A stretch of 64,000 nt of DNA from Veillonella sp. KGMB01456 (GCF_023051165.1 NZ_JALKIG010000004.1:1-64000), one strand, 5' to 3'; shown: positions 1 through 11,207, counted from the stretch's first letter. Numbers and translations: made by a program. Notes: generated from the sequence alone by a model not told the origin.

Positions 1-9
1 TTTTTACCG

Positions 10-30
10 ACCCCCAGTTTAACTGGGGGT
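10..30 (+). terminator. Intrinsic terminator of a gene left of the window
   Basis: A perfect CCCCCAGTT/AACTGGGGG stem with a one-base centre is followed on the plus strand by TTTT. The T-run lies on the plus side only, so it most likely ends a plus-strand transcript entering from the left and converging with secF. Confidence 0.6.
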
Positions 31-58
31 TTTGTCATGCCTATTCGGCGTACAATAA

Positions 59-88
59 AACACAGTAGCCTCGAAAGACTACTGTGTT
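59..88 (-). terminator. Terminator of the yajC-secDF transcript
   Basis: A ten-base perfect stem (AACACAGTAG and its complement, positions 59-68 and 79-88) is followed on the minus strand by TTTTATT. It lies about 70 bases after the secF stop codon and is the natural 3' end of the tgt-yajC-secD-secF run. Confidence 0.8.
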
Positions 89-156
89 AATTATATTACT
101 TATACGATTATACTACCGTTCGCATTATATAGCCACACTAATTTTATGTATTACCA

Positions 157-1059
157 TTAATTAGCTTTAACGGCATTACGCATATCTTTTTTGTTGCTGC
201 TCTTCCAAATAGCCCAAATAGAAGTAGCTACGCAAATGGAAGAGTACGCACCACTTACGAAACCGACAATCATACAGAGAGCGAAGTTTTTAGTTGTATC
301 GCCACCGAAGAAGTAGAGTGAGCAACAAGCAAACAATACTGTTGTCAAAGTATAGCAACTGCGGTGAATACTTTGCGCAATACTTGCATTCGCCAAATCG
401 GCAAATGTATCAGAACGTTTATGGGTATGCGTGTTTTCACGAATACGGTCGAAGATAACTACCGATTCATTCATGGAATAACCGATTACCGTCAAAATAG
501 CGGCCAAGAAGGACGCATCGATTTCCAACTGGAAGAAGGAGAATACGCCAAGTACCATGATAAGGTCATGGAAAATAGCGGCTAATGACGAAAACGCGAT
601 ACGGTATTCGAAACGGAAGGAAATATACGCTGCCAATACTAAGAAAGCAATGGCCAAGTTAATAAGCGCATGTTCCGTAACTTCCGAACCGATTACGGCC
701 CCTACGGATTCCACACGTTTTACTTCATTTTGACCTACATTTTTATTTAAGCTTTCCACAACGGCTGCGCTTTCATTCGCATCGAGGTTACGGGTACGAA
801 TGATAACGTCCTTACCGGATGTTTCATTGCTTTCACCGGATAACTGAATGATAGCATTTTCCAAATTGAACTGTTTCAAATCTTCACGAACTTGCGCAAC
901 CTGTACAGGCTGATTAAATACTACTTCTACAATGGTACCACCGGTATAGTCGATACCGAAGTTAAAGCCGCGTACGAAGATAGACACAAGACTGGCAATA
1001 ACCAAGAGAGAAGACAACGTGAACCACCAACGATGGTGTTTAATAACGTCAAAACGCAT
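157..1059 (-). CDS. secF: Protein translocase subunit SecF
   Basis: SecF is the smaller half of the SecDF accessory complex, which uses the proton-motive force to pull preproteins through SecYEG. At 300 residues it has the usual length. A first membrane segment (about residues 12-30) is followed by the family motif GFNFGIDYTGGT, a periplasmic domain, and five more membrane segments with NESVVIFDRIRE near residue 200. The ATG overlaps the secD stop by one base (TAATG) and has a clear GGAGG site inside secD, so the two are translationally coupled. This is the last gene before the terminator at 59-88. Confidence 0.97.
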   Translation of the reverse strand: MRFDVIKHHRWWFTLSSLLVIASLVSIFVRGFNFGIDYTGGTIVEVVFNQPVQVAQVREDLKQFNLENAIIQLSGESNETSGKDVIIRTRNLDANESAAVVESLNKNVGQNEVKRVESVGAVIGSEVTEHALINLAIAFLVLAAYISFRFEYRIAFSSLAAIFHDLIMVLGVFSFFQLEIDASFLAAILTVIGYSMNESVVIFDRIRENTHTHKRSDTFADLANASIAQSIHRSCYTLTTVLFACCSLYFFGGDTTKNFALCMIVGFVSGAYSSICVATSIWAIWKSSNKKDMRNAVKAN

Positions 1060-2315
1060 TATTTTTTGCCTCCTTTCTTGTAAAGCTCCATGGTCGCGGT
1101 TGGCGACACATTAGCACCATACCAGAATGGATGATTCGTCAAATTACATTCGATCAACATCCGCAATAAATAACGGCTTACAAATACGGCCGTAACCATA
1201 CTGATAGCAACACCGAGACCGAGGGTGATAGCGAAACCGCGCACCGGACCGGAACCAAGCACAAACAAGATGGCTGCCGTAATCATAACGGACATGTTCG
1301 CATCCACGATAGTTGCAAGGGCACGCCGGAAACCGGATTCCATAGACATGCGCAAGGTTTTACCAACCTGAACTTCTTCTTTAAAGCGTTCGAAAATCAG
1401 GATATTCGCATCCACCGCGACGCCCATGGAGAGAATAATACCGGCGATCCCCGGCAGTGTTAAGGTAGCCTGCAAGAAATGCAATACGGCCAACAATAAT
1501 AATACGTAAATGAGAAGCGCTGTAGTCGCTACGAAACCGGAGACACGGTACAATACCAACATAAACGCTACGATAAGACCGATACCTACGGCAAAGGCTG
1601 TTACCGACTTATCTTTGGAGTCCTGACCAAGTGTCGGACCTACGGTACGAACTTCCAATACATTAACTTTTACAGGCAACGCACCGGAACGAAGCAAAAT
1701 CGCAAGGTTTTTAGCTTCATCTAAGGTCCTACTACCGGTGATTACGGCTTTACCGCCCGTAATCGGTTCGTTAACTACAGGGTTTGTTAATTGTTCTCCA
1801 TCAAGATAAATCCCGATGTGACGACCCACATTCATAGTTGTCAAATCAGCGAATTTCTTAGCCCCTTCATCGGTAAACTCAATAGCTACCATGAATTGCT
1901 TATTCTGACCGATTTGTTCTTTCGCATCTTTTAAATCATTACCGGTTAAATGAACTGTGCCATTTTCATCCTTAAATTCCATAACCGCTGTTTTACCAAT
2001 GGTTTTAATGGCTTGGTCCGGATCTTTAACACCCGGTAATTCGATAATGATACGTTTCTTACCTTCACGCTGAATTAATGGTTCAGCCAAACCCATTTCG
2101 TTGATACGACGTTCAAGAATCTGTCTGGCTCGTTCTACCGCATCATCAGTTACTTTGTTCTCGCCCGCATCTTCTGCTTCCAGAACGATGTGTGTACCAC
2201 CTTGTAAGTCCAGACCTTGTTTAATCGATTGTGCCAAAGGCCCAATAAAATAAATAAAGGCTGCAAAGATCAAGGCAATAACTGCAAGAAATTTTGCCAG
2301 TGCCTTACCGTTCAA
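1059..2315 (-). CDS. secD: Protein translocase subunit SecD
   Basis: SecD is the large SecDF subunit in the inner membrane. The 418-residue protein has an N-terminal membrane segment, the GLDLQGGTHIVLE motif at about 34-46, the P1 periplasmic domain, and a C-terminal bundle of membrane helices with the conserved GVAVDANILIFERFKEE near 295-312. The start codon is TTG, supported by a strong TAAGGAGG site about nine bases upstream. It overlaps secF by one base. About 100 bases separate it from the folate cyclo-ligase gene upstream; no strong terminator or promoter was recognised in that gap. Confidence 0.97.
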   Translation of the reverse strand: MNGKALAKFLAVIALIFAAFIYFIGPLAQSIKQGLDLQGGTHIVLEAEDAGENKVTDDAVERARQILERRINEMGLAEPLIQREGKKRIIIELPGVKDPDQAIKTIGKTAVMEFKDENGTVHLTGNDLKDAKEQIGQNKQFMVAIEFTDEGAKKFADLTTMNVGRHIGIYLDGEQLTNPVVNEPITGGKAVITGSRTLDEAKNLAILLRSGALPVKVNVLEVRTVGPTLGQDSKDKSVTAFAVGIGLIVAFMLVLYRVSGFVATTALLIYVLLLLAVLHFLQATLTLPGIAGIILSMGVAVDANILIFERFKEEVQVGKTLRMSMESGFRRALATIVDANMSVMITAAILFVLGSGPVRGFAITLGLGVAISMVTAVFVSRYLLRMLIECNLTNHPFWYGANVSPTATMELYKKGGKK

Positions 2316-2416
2316 AAAAATTCCCCCTCCTTAAATCGCCAGGGCAGCCACTATTGCGCCAATAAATTGAAACGTAATAGCAGTGTAAAATGATTTCACA
2401 TAATTAAGATACATAA

Positions 2417-2980
2417 TTATTTAAATGTTAAAACGCGCTCGTCCGTAATTAACCCGGCGAGGCGTTTATCATGCGCTTCCATAGGAATCTCATCGGATAC
2501 AACTTGGATGTCCCATGCAACGCCGATTAAGCGTTCTTTAGGGACTTTAGCCAAAAATCGGTCATAATAACCGGCCCCCATCCCCATACGGCCACCTTTG
2601 GTATCAAAAGCTACTCCGGGAACTAAAATTAAATCCAGTTCATTAGGCGCCGCCGTTTCATAAGGTTCATTAGGAATGCGTATATGAAGGACGCCTGTTT
2701 TCACATCATCAAGACGTGTTAACCGGGCTGCAATCATTTCGGTTTTAGATACGCAAACCGGCACAAAGACCGCTTTGCCCTCTGCCAAAGCCTGTGTAAC
2801 CAGAGCATCGAGATTAGCCTCTTTCGGCATGGCCAAATAGGCCATTATGGAGTGAGCCTTTTTATATTCAGCTGATTCCATAATGTGTTTGCACAGTGCC
2901 TCGGCCCGCGTTTTGCATTCACTGTCAGACATGGCTTGGCGCCTTGCTTTAAAAGCAAGGCGCATTGTATGCTTATCCAT
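2417..2980 (-). CDS. 5-formyltetrahydrofolate cyclo-ligase family protein
   Basis: The family (MTHFS, YgfA/YqgN) converts 5-formyl-THF to 5,10-methenyl-THF using ATP. The N-terminal basic stretch KARRQAM and the glycine-rich GMGAGYYDRFL motif near the C-terminus, part of the nucleotide/folate site, support the call. The reading frame is open to 3007, but starts before 2980 would overlap yajC; the ATG at 2980 lies just after the yajC stop and gives 187 residues, typical for the family. The gene is wedged between yajC and secD, which are normally adjacent, so this is a local insertion into a conserved order. Confidence 0.9.
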   Translation of the reverse strand: MDKHTMRLAFKARRQAMSDSECKTRAEALCKHIMESAEYKKAHSIMAYLAMPKEANLDALVTQALAEGKAVFVPVCVSKTEMIAARLTRLDDVKTGVLHIRIPNEPYETAAPNELDLILVPGVAFDTKGGRMGMGAGYYDRFLAKVPKERLIGVAWDIQVVSDEIPMEAHDKRLAGLITDERVLTFK

Positions 2981-2981
2981 A

Positions 2982-3263
2982 TTATTTGTCATCTTTGCCA
3001 AGCACATGAGCTACGCTGGAACGAGCTAATTTGATTTCAACTTTTTCAGCGATTTGAAGCATAATTGCATCGTCAGTCAAAGCATTGATTGTACCGTAAA
3101 TACCACCGATAGTCACAATTTTCTGACCTTTTTTCAAACTGTTCAAAAGTTCGTTACGAGCTTTCTGTTGCTTTTTCTGTGGACGATATAAAAGGAAATA
3201 GAAAATTACAACCATTAATAATATCGGCCAACCGGCTTGAAATAACTGTTCTAAATCTGCCAC
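2982..3263 (-). CDS. yajC: Preprotein translocase accessory protein YajC
   Basis: YajC is a small single-span protein that associates with SecDF. The 93 residues show one membrane helix (about 12-27) ending in YRPQKKQQK, then a cytoplasmic domain with the family pattern KKGQKIVTIGGIYGTI. The start is GTG, with a GGAGG site about ten bases upstream. It follows tgt by about 50 bases, the common tgt-yajC-secDF order. Confidence 0.95.
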   Translation of the reverse strand: MADLEQLFQAGWPILLMVVIFYFLLYRPQKKQQKARNELLNSLKKGQKIVTIGGIYGTINALTDDAIMLQIAEKVEIKLARSSVAHVLGKDDK

Positions 3264-3314
3264 TGTCTGTTCACCTCCAAAAAAACATATATATCTTTCA
3301 ACGTCTAGTGTCCC

Positions 3315-4471
<1,157 letters not shown>

Positions 4472-4479
4472 CAAAATAT

Positions 4480-4585
4480 TTAACGAATAAACATAACATC
4501 GCGTTGCTTGACTGTTAACAATGAAGCGAAGTATGTTGTGTCGCCAATCTGTTAGCGAATAAACATGGCGTCGCCAAAGCTGAAG
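4480..4585 (-). repeat. Degenerate tandem repeat spanning the queA stop codon
   Basis: Three head-to-tail copies of about 35-37 bases start at 4480, 4515 and 4552. Each begins with TTA on the plus strand, the complement of a TAA stop. The copy at 4552 is the coding 3' end of queA. Shared blocks include GCGAATAAACAT (TTAGCG... and TTAACG... copies) and GTCGCCAA. The outer copies carry substitutions and small indels. Confidence 0.6.
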
Positions 4586-5574
4586 AAGCGATACCGTTCC
4601 TTAACCGCTTCTTTATAAGCAGCTAAGCAATGCTCTCTGCCCGCCAACGCACTGATGAGCATGAGTAACGTTGATTGAGGAAGATGAAAATTCGTTATAA
4701 GCGCATCAACCATCTTATATTCATAACCGGGATAGATAAAAATCTGCGTCCAATCGTGACCGGCCTGAAGAACGCCATCCTTCGTGGCCGATTCCAAGGT
4801 GCGCACCGAAGTAGTACCTACAGCTACGATACGCTTACCGGCCGCTTTGGCGTCGTTAATAATTTTCGCCGTTTCCGCCGTTACCACATAGTATTCACTG
4901 TGCATTTCATGGTCTTCAATCGTTTCTTCCGATACGGGACGGAACGTACCAAGCCCTACGTGAAGGGTTACAAAGGCCAAAGTAACGCCTTTGGCTTTTA
5001 AGCGTTCCAATAATTCCGGCGTAAAATGAAGCCCCGCCGTAGGTGCGGCGGCCGACCCTTTTTCACGAGCATACACCGTCTGATAACGGTCTTTATCTTC
5101 TAATTTTTCGTGGATATATGGCGGCAACGGCATTTCGCCGATTTCCTGAATGATATCGTCGAAAACACCCTGTGCCGTAAATTCAATGATACGACCGCCA
5201 AAGCTTGTTTTATCCAATACTTTACCGGTCAAGCGGTCATCGAATACCAATTCCTGACCAATCGGGCATTTTTTACCCGGTTTGACCAAGCATTCCCATT
5301 TATTTTCACCACAAGGCGTGAGGAGCAATACTTCTACTTTGCCGCCACTGCCCCGGCGATGACCGTATAAACGAGCGGGAATTACCTTCGTATCGTTAAA
5401 GACCAACACATCATTGTCGGATAATTCATCAATGATGTCATAAAAATGATCCTTGTGAGCCACTTCACCGGTCACCTTATCAAGGAGCATAAGACGCGAT
5501 GTATCACGCGGTTCCACCGGATGCTGAGCAATCAGTTCTTCCTGCAATTCATAATCAAAATCTGTTACCTTCAT
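4552..5574 (-). CDS. queA: tRNA preQ1(34) S-adenosylmethionine ribosyltransferase-isomerase
   Basis: QueA transfers and isomerises the ribose of S-adenosylmethionine onto preQ1-tRNA to make epoxyqueuosine. The protein starting at the ATG at 5574 (340 residues, [19 protein letters not shown]) has the expected length and start; the frame is open to 5637, but GAAGGAAG is well placed before 5574. Conserved stretches include [28 protein letters not shown] and [11 protein letters not shown]. The protein ends FGDAMFIR, and that coding tail is the first unit of the tandem repeat at 4480-4585. Confidence 0.96.
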   Translation of the reverse strand: MKVTDFDYELQEELIAQHPVEPRDTSRLMLLDKVTGEVAHKDHFYDIIDELSDNDVLVFNDTKVIPARLYGHRRGSGGKVEVLLLTPCGENKWECLVKPGKKCPIGQELVFDDRLTGKVLDKTSFGGRIIEFTAQGVFDDIIQEIGEMPLPPYIHEKLEDKDRYQTVYAREKGSAAAPTAGLHFTPELLERLKAKGVTLAFVTLHVGLGTFRPVSEETIEDHEMHSEYYVVTAETAKIINDAKAAGKRIVAVGTTSVRTLESATKDGVLQAGHDWTQIFIYPGYEYKMVDALITNFHLPQSTLLMLISALAGREHCLAAYKEAVKERYRFFSFGDAMFIR

Positions 5575-5674
5575 GGTAAAACTTCCTTCTTTCAAACTGT
5601 AGTTAATACGTTTTTTGAGATTACGCATATTTCCCATCTATCAGGCTTAGCTATGCATACCTATGCGAGATAAA

Positions 5675-7198
5675 TTAATACGCTTTATCTATGGTCACAC
5701 CCGTATAATAGTGCGTTAAAATCGTTTTGTAATAATCCTTAGCCGACGTAGGTGCTTTCGCCGCCATAGCCGCTGCCCCCCACTGGGACAGGCCTAAACC
5801 ATGGCCCCAGCCATAACCGCGAATCGAAACGGTATCAGTTGCCTTTTTAAACGTGTGATAAGCTTTTGGATTTTTAAAACTATCCGCCGTAGACGGCACT
5901 TTCACGTTTACGTAGAAATCAAACAAGGTGGATTTCAAGCCGAATATTTTCATAATCGTCTCGCCCGTCAAAGTAAGCGTCTTTTTATTACCTACAAAAT
6001 CCGCCGTCATAACTCGACCGGACACGCCGCGATCTTTAAACTTCATAGGACGCTGGCGCAAGGTACTGAGTTTAATTTCTTTAAGGGTGCCCACATCTTT
6101 ACCGGCTACACGCAACTTCGCTTCCATTTCGGCCCGCGTAAGTTTAACGGTCCAGGCAAAGCTGTCGCCGCTTTGCTTGTAATCGGCATAATCCTTAACG
6201 CCGCGCAAATACGGCACATTACTGCCCCACACGTTTTCACTGTTTTCCGTGTAACCACCCGCATTGGAGTGGAACAAGGCTTCAATAGGCTGTCCTTTAT
6301 ACTGCACCACCATGCCTTTGGTATCATCCACGGCTTTCGTAGTGCTGTTAAATTCCGCTGCCTGACCGTTATAGACCTGATGATTCGTGGTCGGCTGCAC
6401 ATCGTAAGCTTTGGCAGCACTTTGTTTCATATTGTATAAAGCATAGGTGCGCGCTGCGACGGCCTGTGCTTTCAAAGCTTCTTGAGGCCAGCTTGGCGAT
6501 ACTTCTGCCGGTACCACGCCATACAAATACTCTTCAATAGAAACTTCATTAATGAGCATCATGCCGCCTGACGAAGTGGGCACAATTTTAATGGCGCCGC
6601 GATACGGTTTACTATCCAGCAAAATAGTGCCTTCTACATTGCCTTGCCACGATTTAATATAGGCAGAACCGTCTACAGTTTTGCCGTTTACCGTCACTTT
6701 ATTATTTTTAACGCCGATTGTTACTGTGTCCGTAGCGGCAAACTTGGCAAATGGTGATTTATTACTCGTATACACTGCCAACTGGCCGCTACCGGCTACG
6801 GGCCAAGTACTGCTGCGCGTCGCCAATAAAACGCGAATGGCCGGAATATTAGCTTGCTGTGGCGTATTAAAGGCCGGCACTTTCGTAAACTTAGAGTTTG
6901 AAGCGGTAGCACTGTTTTTTGTATCAGTAGCTTTTGCAGCACTCTTACTTTCCGACTTCGTAGTAATCGTGGTAGTTTTCGTCGTAGTTACCGTATGGGT
7001 ATCTTTATTCGCCTTCGTTACCACCGTTGTCGTCGATTTAGTTTCTTTTACCGGTGTTTTAATCGTCGTAGTCGTCGTTGTCGACTCAGACCCTTCTTTA
7101 GTGACCGTCACACTGGCCCCCCAAACGGGCACAACCGATGTCATCAAACAGCTTAAAACGGCTGCCAAAATTACACGATTTACTGCTCTCAATCTCAT
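5675..7198 (-). CDS. SpoIID/LytB domain protein with Thr-rich linker
   Basis: The protein (507 residues) starts with a signal peptide (about 1-28), followed by a Thr/Lys-rich low-complexity stretch (about 30-100), then a SpoIID/LytB domain from about 200. SpoIID enzymes are lytic transglycosylases and LytB-type members enhance amidases. The motifs [20 protein letters not shown] and ARTYALYNM, and a C-terminal [15 protein letters not shown], are those of the family. Its ATG overlaps the ruvB stop by four bases (ATGA). A role in vegetative cell-wall remodelling is an inference: no other sporulation gene is visible, and the likely host group is mostly non-sporulating. Confidence 0.9.
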   Translation of the reverse strand: MRLRAVNRVILAAVLSCLMTSVVPVWGASVTVTKEGSESTTTTTTIKTPVKETKSTTTVVTKANKDTHTVTTTKTTTITTKSESKSAAKATDTKNSATASNSKFTKVPAFNTPQQANIPAIRVLLATRSSTWPVAGSGQLAVYTSNKSPFAKFAATDTVTIGVKNNKVTVNGKTVDGSAYIKSWQGNVEGTILLDSKPYRGAIKIVPTSSGGMMLINEVSIEEYLYGVVPAEVSPSWPQEALKAQAVAARTYALYNMKQSAAKAYDVQPTTNHQVYNGQAAEFNSTTKAVDDTKGMVVQYKGQPIEALFHSNAGGYTENSENVWGSNVPYLRGVKDYADYKQSGDSFAWTVKLTRAEMEAKLRVAGKDVGTLKEIKLSTLRQRPMKFKDRGVSGRVMTADFVGNKKTLTLTGETIMKIFGLKSTLFDFYVNVKVPSTADSFKNPKAYHTFKKATDTVSIRGYGWGHGLGLSQWGAAAMAAKAPTSAKDYYKTILTHYYTGVTIDKAY

Positions 7199-8244
7199 AA
7201 ATCCCCCTGACTAGATGCATTAACATTCGGATTCGTAATACCCAAATGGTCGTAAGCCAACTGCGTCGCCATACGCCCACGACTAGTGCGAATCAAAAAG
7301 CCCAATTGCATCAAATACGGTTCATACACATCTTCGATGGTATCGCGCTCTTCACTGGTAGCCGCCGCAATCGTATCGATGCCGACAGGGCCACCGTTAA
7401 ATTTCTCAATAATTGTTTTTAAAATTACCCGGTCTACCCGATCGAGTCCCAATTGGTCAATGTCTAAACGCTGCAAGGCATCATCGGCAATGATATTGGT
7501 AATTTCACCGTCACCCAGTACTTGCGCCACATCGCGGACGCGCTTCAACAAGCGGTTCGCAATACGCGGGGTTCCCCGGGAACGACGGGCAATTTCAGCG
7601 GCTCCGGTATCGGTAATCTTTGTATTCAATACTTCCGCCGCCCGTTTTACGATGAATTCCAACTCATCCTGCTTGTAATATTCCAAATGATTGATAATAC
7701 CGAAACGATCACGTAACGGTCCCGAAAGAGCACCAGCCTTAGTGGTAGCGCCGACTAAGGTAAACGGTCTTAAATCGATGCGCACCGAACGAGCGCTCGG
7801 TCCCTTCCCGACTATAATATCCAAAGAATAATCTTCCATAGCAGAATACAACACTTCTTCTACCGTACGGGATAAACGATGTATTTCATCGATGAATAAT
7901 ACATCATGGTCCTGTAAATTACTGAGGAGCGCCGCCAAATCGCCGGAACGTTCAATGGCCGGTCCGGATGTAATGCGGAAGTTTACGCCCATTTCATTAG
8001 CAATAATGCCGGCCAAGGTAGTTTTTCCAAGCCCCGGCGGTCCGTATAGCAAAACATGGTCAAGCGCTTCTTTACGTTCTTTCGCCGCTTGAATATATAC
8101 TTTTAAATTATTTTTTACATCCGTTTGGCCGATGTATTCGTGCAAATAGCGCGGTCGCAAAGAGAACTGCCAAGTGTCGCCACTTTGTTCTTCTTTACCC
8201 ACCACGCGGCTTTGACTGTCAACCACACGTATTTCTTCTTTCAT
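7195..8244 (-). CDS. ruvB: Holliday junction branch migration ATPase RuvB
   Basis: RuvB is the hexameric AAA+ motor that drives branch migration with RuvA. The 349 residues show Walker [13 protein letters not shown], Walker [10 protein letters not shown], sensor GATTKAG, arginine-finger region GPLRDRFGI and a C-terminal winged helix ending near [16 protein letters not shown]. It sits two bases after ruvA and overlaps the SpoIID gene by four bases, in a ruvC-ruvA-ruvB order. Confidence 0.98.
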   Translation of the reverse strand: MKEEIRVVDSQSRVVGKEEQSGDTWQFSLRPRYLHEYIGQTDVKNNLKVYIQAAKERKEALDHVLLYGPPGLGKTTLAGIIANEMGVNFRITSGPAIERSGDLAALLSNLQDHDVLFIDEIHRLSRTVEEVLYSAMEDYSLDIIVGKGPSARSVRIDLRPFTLVGATTKAGALSGPLRDRFGIINHLEYYKQDELEFIVKRAAEVLNTKITDTGAAEIARRSRGTPRIANRLLKRVRDVAQVLGDGEITNIIADDALQRLDIDQLGLDRVDRVILKTIIEKFNGGPVGIDTIAAATSEERDTIEDVYEPYLMQLGFLIRTSRGRMATQLAYDHLGITNPNVNASSQGDL

Positions 8245-8246
8245 GA

Positions 8247-8855
8247 CTACCTACCCTTTCCCAATTCAGATAATACGTCGCGTATCAATGTCGCCACATC
8301 TCGCTCACCATTATCCAATTGAGTGAGTATATCAACAAATTCCGATTCCCGATAGCCCAAGGCCATTAATGCGTCCGCCGCCTCACCGGCAATGCCGGTT
8401 TGCGCAACATGTACCGCCGTATCAAGAGCCGCCTGAGGGGCCGGTGCCGTCGTAAATTTACCGATTTTATCTTTTAATTCGAGCACCAAACGCTCGGCCG
8501 ATTTTTTACCGATACCGGGAAGCTTCGTAAGTGTTCCCAATTCGCCATTCATAATGGCCACTTTGATACCATCCACGGACAGCCCGGACAAAATACCGAG
8601 CCCCACTTTTGGCCCGATACCGGATACGGAAATCAGCAAAGTAAAAAGATCATATTCGTCTTGTGTAGCAAATCCATAGAGCTGAATCGCATCTTCGCGA
8701 ACACTCATATGGGTATATAATAATGCTTCTTGTCCTTCTATTAACGCATCGCGGGTGGTTCCGGAAATATATACGCGATAACCTACACCATGCACATCAA
8801 TAAAACAGGAGCCTTGAAAAATCTGATTAATGATACCACGAAGAAAACCTATCAT
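8247..8855 (-). CDS. ruvA: Holliday junction DNA helicase RuvA
   Basis: RuvA tetramers bind the four-way junction and load RuvB. The 202-residue protein has the N-terminal OB domain ([12 protein letters not shown]), two helix-hairpin-helix motifs including [18 protein letters not shown], a Pro/Ala-rich linker near 145-155 and the C-terminal RuvB-binding domain ending [12 protein letters not shown]...[13 protein letters not shown] lies before the ATG. Confidence 0.97.
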   Translation of the reverse strand: MIGFLRGIINQIFQGSCFIDVHGVGYRVYISGTTRDALIEGQEALLYTHMSVREDAIQLYGFATQDEYDLFTLLISVSGIGPKVGLGILSGLSVDGIKVAIMNGELGTLTKLPGIGKKSAERLVLELKDKIGKFTTAPAPQAALDTAVHVAQTGIAGEAADALMALGYRESEFVDILTQLDNGERDVATLIRDVLSELGKGR

Positions 8856-8877
8856 GAACTACTGCCTCCTACAAAAT

Positions 8878-9378
8878 CTATAACTGCAAACGGCGCCGTA
8901 AGTCATCGCCATGGGAGCTGTGAGCAGTACAAATGGCAATGGCCAAGGCATCGGCCGTATCATCGGGCTTAATTTTCTCACGAATTCCGAGCATATTCAT
9001 AGTCATATAAATAACCTGCTCTTTAGTTGCACGACCATAGCCTACTACGGCCTGCTTAACCTGTAGCGGCGTATACTCATAAATAGGGATGCGCCGTTGG
9101 CTGGCGGCCAACAAAATGACGCCCCTCGCCTGTCCTACGGCAATGGCAGTCGTTACATTGCGATTAAAAAACAATTGTTCTACGCCAAATTTATCGGGCC
9201 GGTATTCTTCCAAAATATCACTTAAATCATTGAATAATATTTCAAGCCGCATGGCATCCGTGTCCTGCGGCGTGGTTGTAATACAGCCGTAAGCAACGGG
9301 TTGCAACCGACTGCCGTCCACGTCGATAATGCCATAACCGCAAATAGCGGTGCCCGGGTCTATACCTATAATTCGCAT
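8878..9378 (-). CDS. ruvC: Crossover junction endodeoxyribonuclease RuvC
   Basis: RuvC resolves Holliday junctions by paired nicks. The 166-residue RNase-H-fold protein keeps the acidic residues: IGIDPGTAICGYG near the N-terminus, FGVEQLFFNRN (Glu about 67), and DDTADALAIAIC near 139-150. It is the first gene of ruvCAB-spoIID, behind an extended -10 promoter and a good GGAG site. Confidence 0.97.
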   Translation of the reverse strand: MRIIGIDPGTAICGYGIIDVDGSRLQPVAYGCITTTPQDTDAMRLEILFNDLSDILEEYRPDKFGVEQLFFNRNVTTAIAVGQARGVILLAASQRRIPIYEYTPLQVKQAVVGYGRATKEQVIYMTMNMLGIREKIKPDDTADALAIAICTAHSSHGDDLRRRLQL

Positions 9379-9410
9379 AATAATCTCCTTCTAAAACTAT
9401 TTATCTTTTT

Positions 9411-9419
9411 ATTATAGCA
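9411..9419 (-). promoter_or_regulatory. Extended -10 promoter for ruvCAB
   Basis: TGCTATAAT on the minus strand about 35 bases before the ruvC ATG, the same nonamer found before tgt. No convincing -35 box. No LexA-type box was recognised nearby. Confidence 0.5.
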
Positions 9420-9492
9420 TTTATAGAACTATAGACCAAACAGATTAGCGAATTAATCACAGTCTATGAGTCATCTTCACTATCGTTCAAGC

Positions 9493-9533
9493 CCGCTATT
9501 ATTAAAATAAGTCCGTTATGATTAGAAGTAAGT
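9493..9533 (-). repeat. Two-unit degenerate tandem repeat downstream of the amidotransferase gene
   Basis: Copies at 9493-9512 and 9513-9533 share CCG.TAT.ATTA.AA.TAAGT (20 and 21 bases). They lie immediately beyond the stop codon of the gene ending at 9543. Confidence 0.5.
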
Positions 9534-9542
9534 TTTCCTGTA

Positions 9543-10268
9543 TTACATGCGTTCCTTAACTTTTGACACAAACGCTTCAAAAAGAGCATACATATCTTCG
9601 TGTTCACGCCACATATTTTCAGGATGCCACTGTACGCCCACTACGGACGCATCATTGTTTTCAATGCCTTCCACAATGCCGTCGAGACTGGTAGCCGTTA
9701 CTTTCAATGAAGGAGCAACCTCACGAATCGCCTGATGATGGCGGGAATTGACCAAAGTATTTAACCCTAACACAGCATGTAAAAAGCTGTCCTTGGCCAC
9801 GGTTATACTGTGAGTAGGATAGCCGCCGGGCGCTTTTTGGGAATGCTTAATATACGAATTCGGGCACTGCGTTTTGATGTCCTGATACAAATCACCGCCT
9901 AATGCTACGTTGATGATTTGTGCCCCTTTACAGATACCCAAGATAGGTTTACGCACCTTAACGGTAGCCTGAATCAATTCACGCTCAAACACATCCCGTT
10001 TATAATTCACCATACCGATTTCACGACGCGGTTCTTCACCGAATAAATGAGGATCTACATCGGGGCCGCCATGAACAATAAGACCATCATATAATTCAAA
10101 ATAGTCTTCGCCGATGGCATTCGGTACATCCGGTAAAATAAACGGAATACATCCCAATGCACTGAGCACTTCTACCAGCTCACGAGATACATACGGTGCT
10201 CGTTGTAAATTGGTGCTGTTCGTAGCATCCATATAAGTATCGGCCGTAATTGCAATGCGTGGTTTCAT
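9543..10268 (-). CDS. Gamma-glutamyl-gamma-aminobutyrate hydrolase family protein (peptidase C26)
   Basis: A class I glutamine-amidotransferase-fold hydrolase of the PuuD/peptidase C26 family, 241 residues. Visible features are the N-terminal PRIAITADTY, VHGGPDVDPHLFGEEP, the nucleophile elbow ILGICKGAQIINVALGG with its Cys, and the catalytic His-Glu in VGVQWHPENMW. The family hydrolyses gamma-glutamyl compounds. The substrate cannot be told from sequence, and no putrescine-pathway genes lie nearby. The gene stands alone between ruvC and the trmD terminator. Confidence 0.88.
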   Translation of the reverse strand: MKPRIAITADTYMDATNSTNLQRAPYVSRELVEVLSALGCIPFILPDVPNAIGEDYFELYDGLIVHGGPDVDPHLFGEEPRREIGMVNYKRDVFERELIQATVKVRKPILGICKGAQIINVALGGDLYQDIKTQCPNSYIKHSQKAPGGYPTHSITVAKDSFLHAVLGLNTLVNSRHHQAIREVAPSLKVTATSLDGIVEGIENNDASVVGVQWHPENMWREHEDMYALFEAFVSKVKERM

Positions 10269-10388
10269 AGCAGTCCCTCATTTCTAAAAACGTAAACTTC
10301 GGGCAAACAGGTAAATCAAGTCGGCTTAGCTGTAAGCGCCTTTAAAGCCTGCCGTCCGTCAAACTATCATTACATACATTATACAAAA

Positions 10389-10432
10389 AAGGCCTATGAA
10401 ATTTCCACCTGTTTATGGTTTCCATAGACCTT
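10389..10432 (-). terminator. Terminator of the ylxM-ffh-trmD operon
   Basis: A stem pairs AAGG.CTATG.AAA (10389-10401) with its complement at 10419-10432 and is followed on the minus strand by TTTTTTG. The upstream arm contains the last codons and stop of trmD, so the operon ends very tightly. Ts also follow on the plus side, so it may act both ways. Confidence 0.7.
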
Positions 10433-11207
10433 GTTTTTCCAATTCTTTAATGGCCCGTTTTTCATCATCTGTAAGTTCGCGTTCCAATAAATCCGGACGC
10501 AAACGGCGAGTACGCAATAAGGCCTGCTGTAAGCGCCATGTGGCTATGTTTTTGTGATGACCGCTGCGCAATACTTCCGGAACCTCCCAGTCTCGAAAAA
10601 CCGGTGGTTTGGTGTACTGCGGCCCTTCCAAAATAGGCCTGTAGAAGGAATCTTCAATCGCCCCCGAAGCAGCCCCCAGAACGCCCGGAATCATGCGCGC
10701 AACCGCATCAGCCACAACCATGGCCGGCAGTTCACCGCCGGTAAGCACAAAGTCACCGATGGAAATCGTTTCATCGATTAAATGCTCTTCCACGCGATAA
10801 TCGACGCCTTCATAATGACCGCAAATAAGCACCAACTGGTCGTAAGTCGCCAATTCTCGTGCCTTGGCCTGATTAAAAGTACTGCCCGTAGGACCTAAGA
10901 AAATGACCCGTTTTCGCAGCTCTGGAGCAGGTTCGTTCGCTTCAGCTGATTCTGGTGCATCAACCTGTTCCGCTGTTTTTGCCAATACATGCTCCACAGC
11001 TTCAAAAATGGGTGGCGCCATCATGAGCATCCCGGCCCCGCCCCCATAGGGTGTATCATCCACTTGATTATGCTTATTGTGAGCAAAATCACGGGGATTC
11101 GTTACTTCCATAGTAAGGCGCTCGGCAGTCATAGCTCGCTTAATAATAGAATGGTCAAAAAAAGCAGCAAAGAACTCAGGGAATAAAGAAATAATGTCAA
11201 TTCTCAT
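10413..11207 (-). CDS. trmD: tRNA (guanine(37)-N1)-methyltransferase
   Basis: TrmD methylates G37 next to the anticodon using S-adenosylmethionine, preventing +1 frameshifts. Motifs include [27 protein letters not shown], the trefoil-knot cofactor loop [15 protein letters not shown], and [17 protein letters not shown]. Compared with typical TrmD there is an extra segment of about 15 residues rich in Glu, Ala and Pro (about 80-97) just before RVIFLGPTG; otherwise it is complete at 264 residues. Last gene of the operon. Confidence 0.96.
   Translation of the reverse strand: MRIDIISLFPEFFAAFFDHSIIKRAMTAERLTMEVTNPRDFAHNKHNQVDDTPYGGGAGMLMMAPPIFEAVEHVLAKTAEQVDAPESAEANEPAPELRKRVIFLGPTGSTFNQAKARELATYDQLVLICGHYEGVDYRVEEHLIDETISIGDFVLTGGELPAMVVADAVARMIPGVLGAASGAIEDSFYRPILEGPQYTKPPVFRDWEVPEVLRSGHHKNIATWRLQQALLRTRRLRPDLLERELTDDEKRAIKELEKQGLWKP

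Noticed and set aside
5801-6439. 212-codon plus-strand frame opposite the SpoIID gene
   Set aside because: It is fully antisense to a well-supported gene, lacks a ribosome site and encodes no recognisable domain.
6681-7214. Val-rich 177-codon plus-strand frame
   Set aside because: Its Val runs are the complement of the Thr-rich linker codons of the SpoIID protein.
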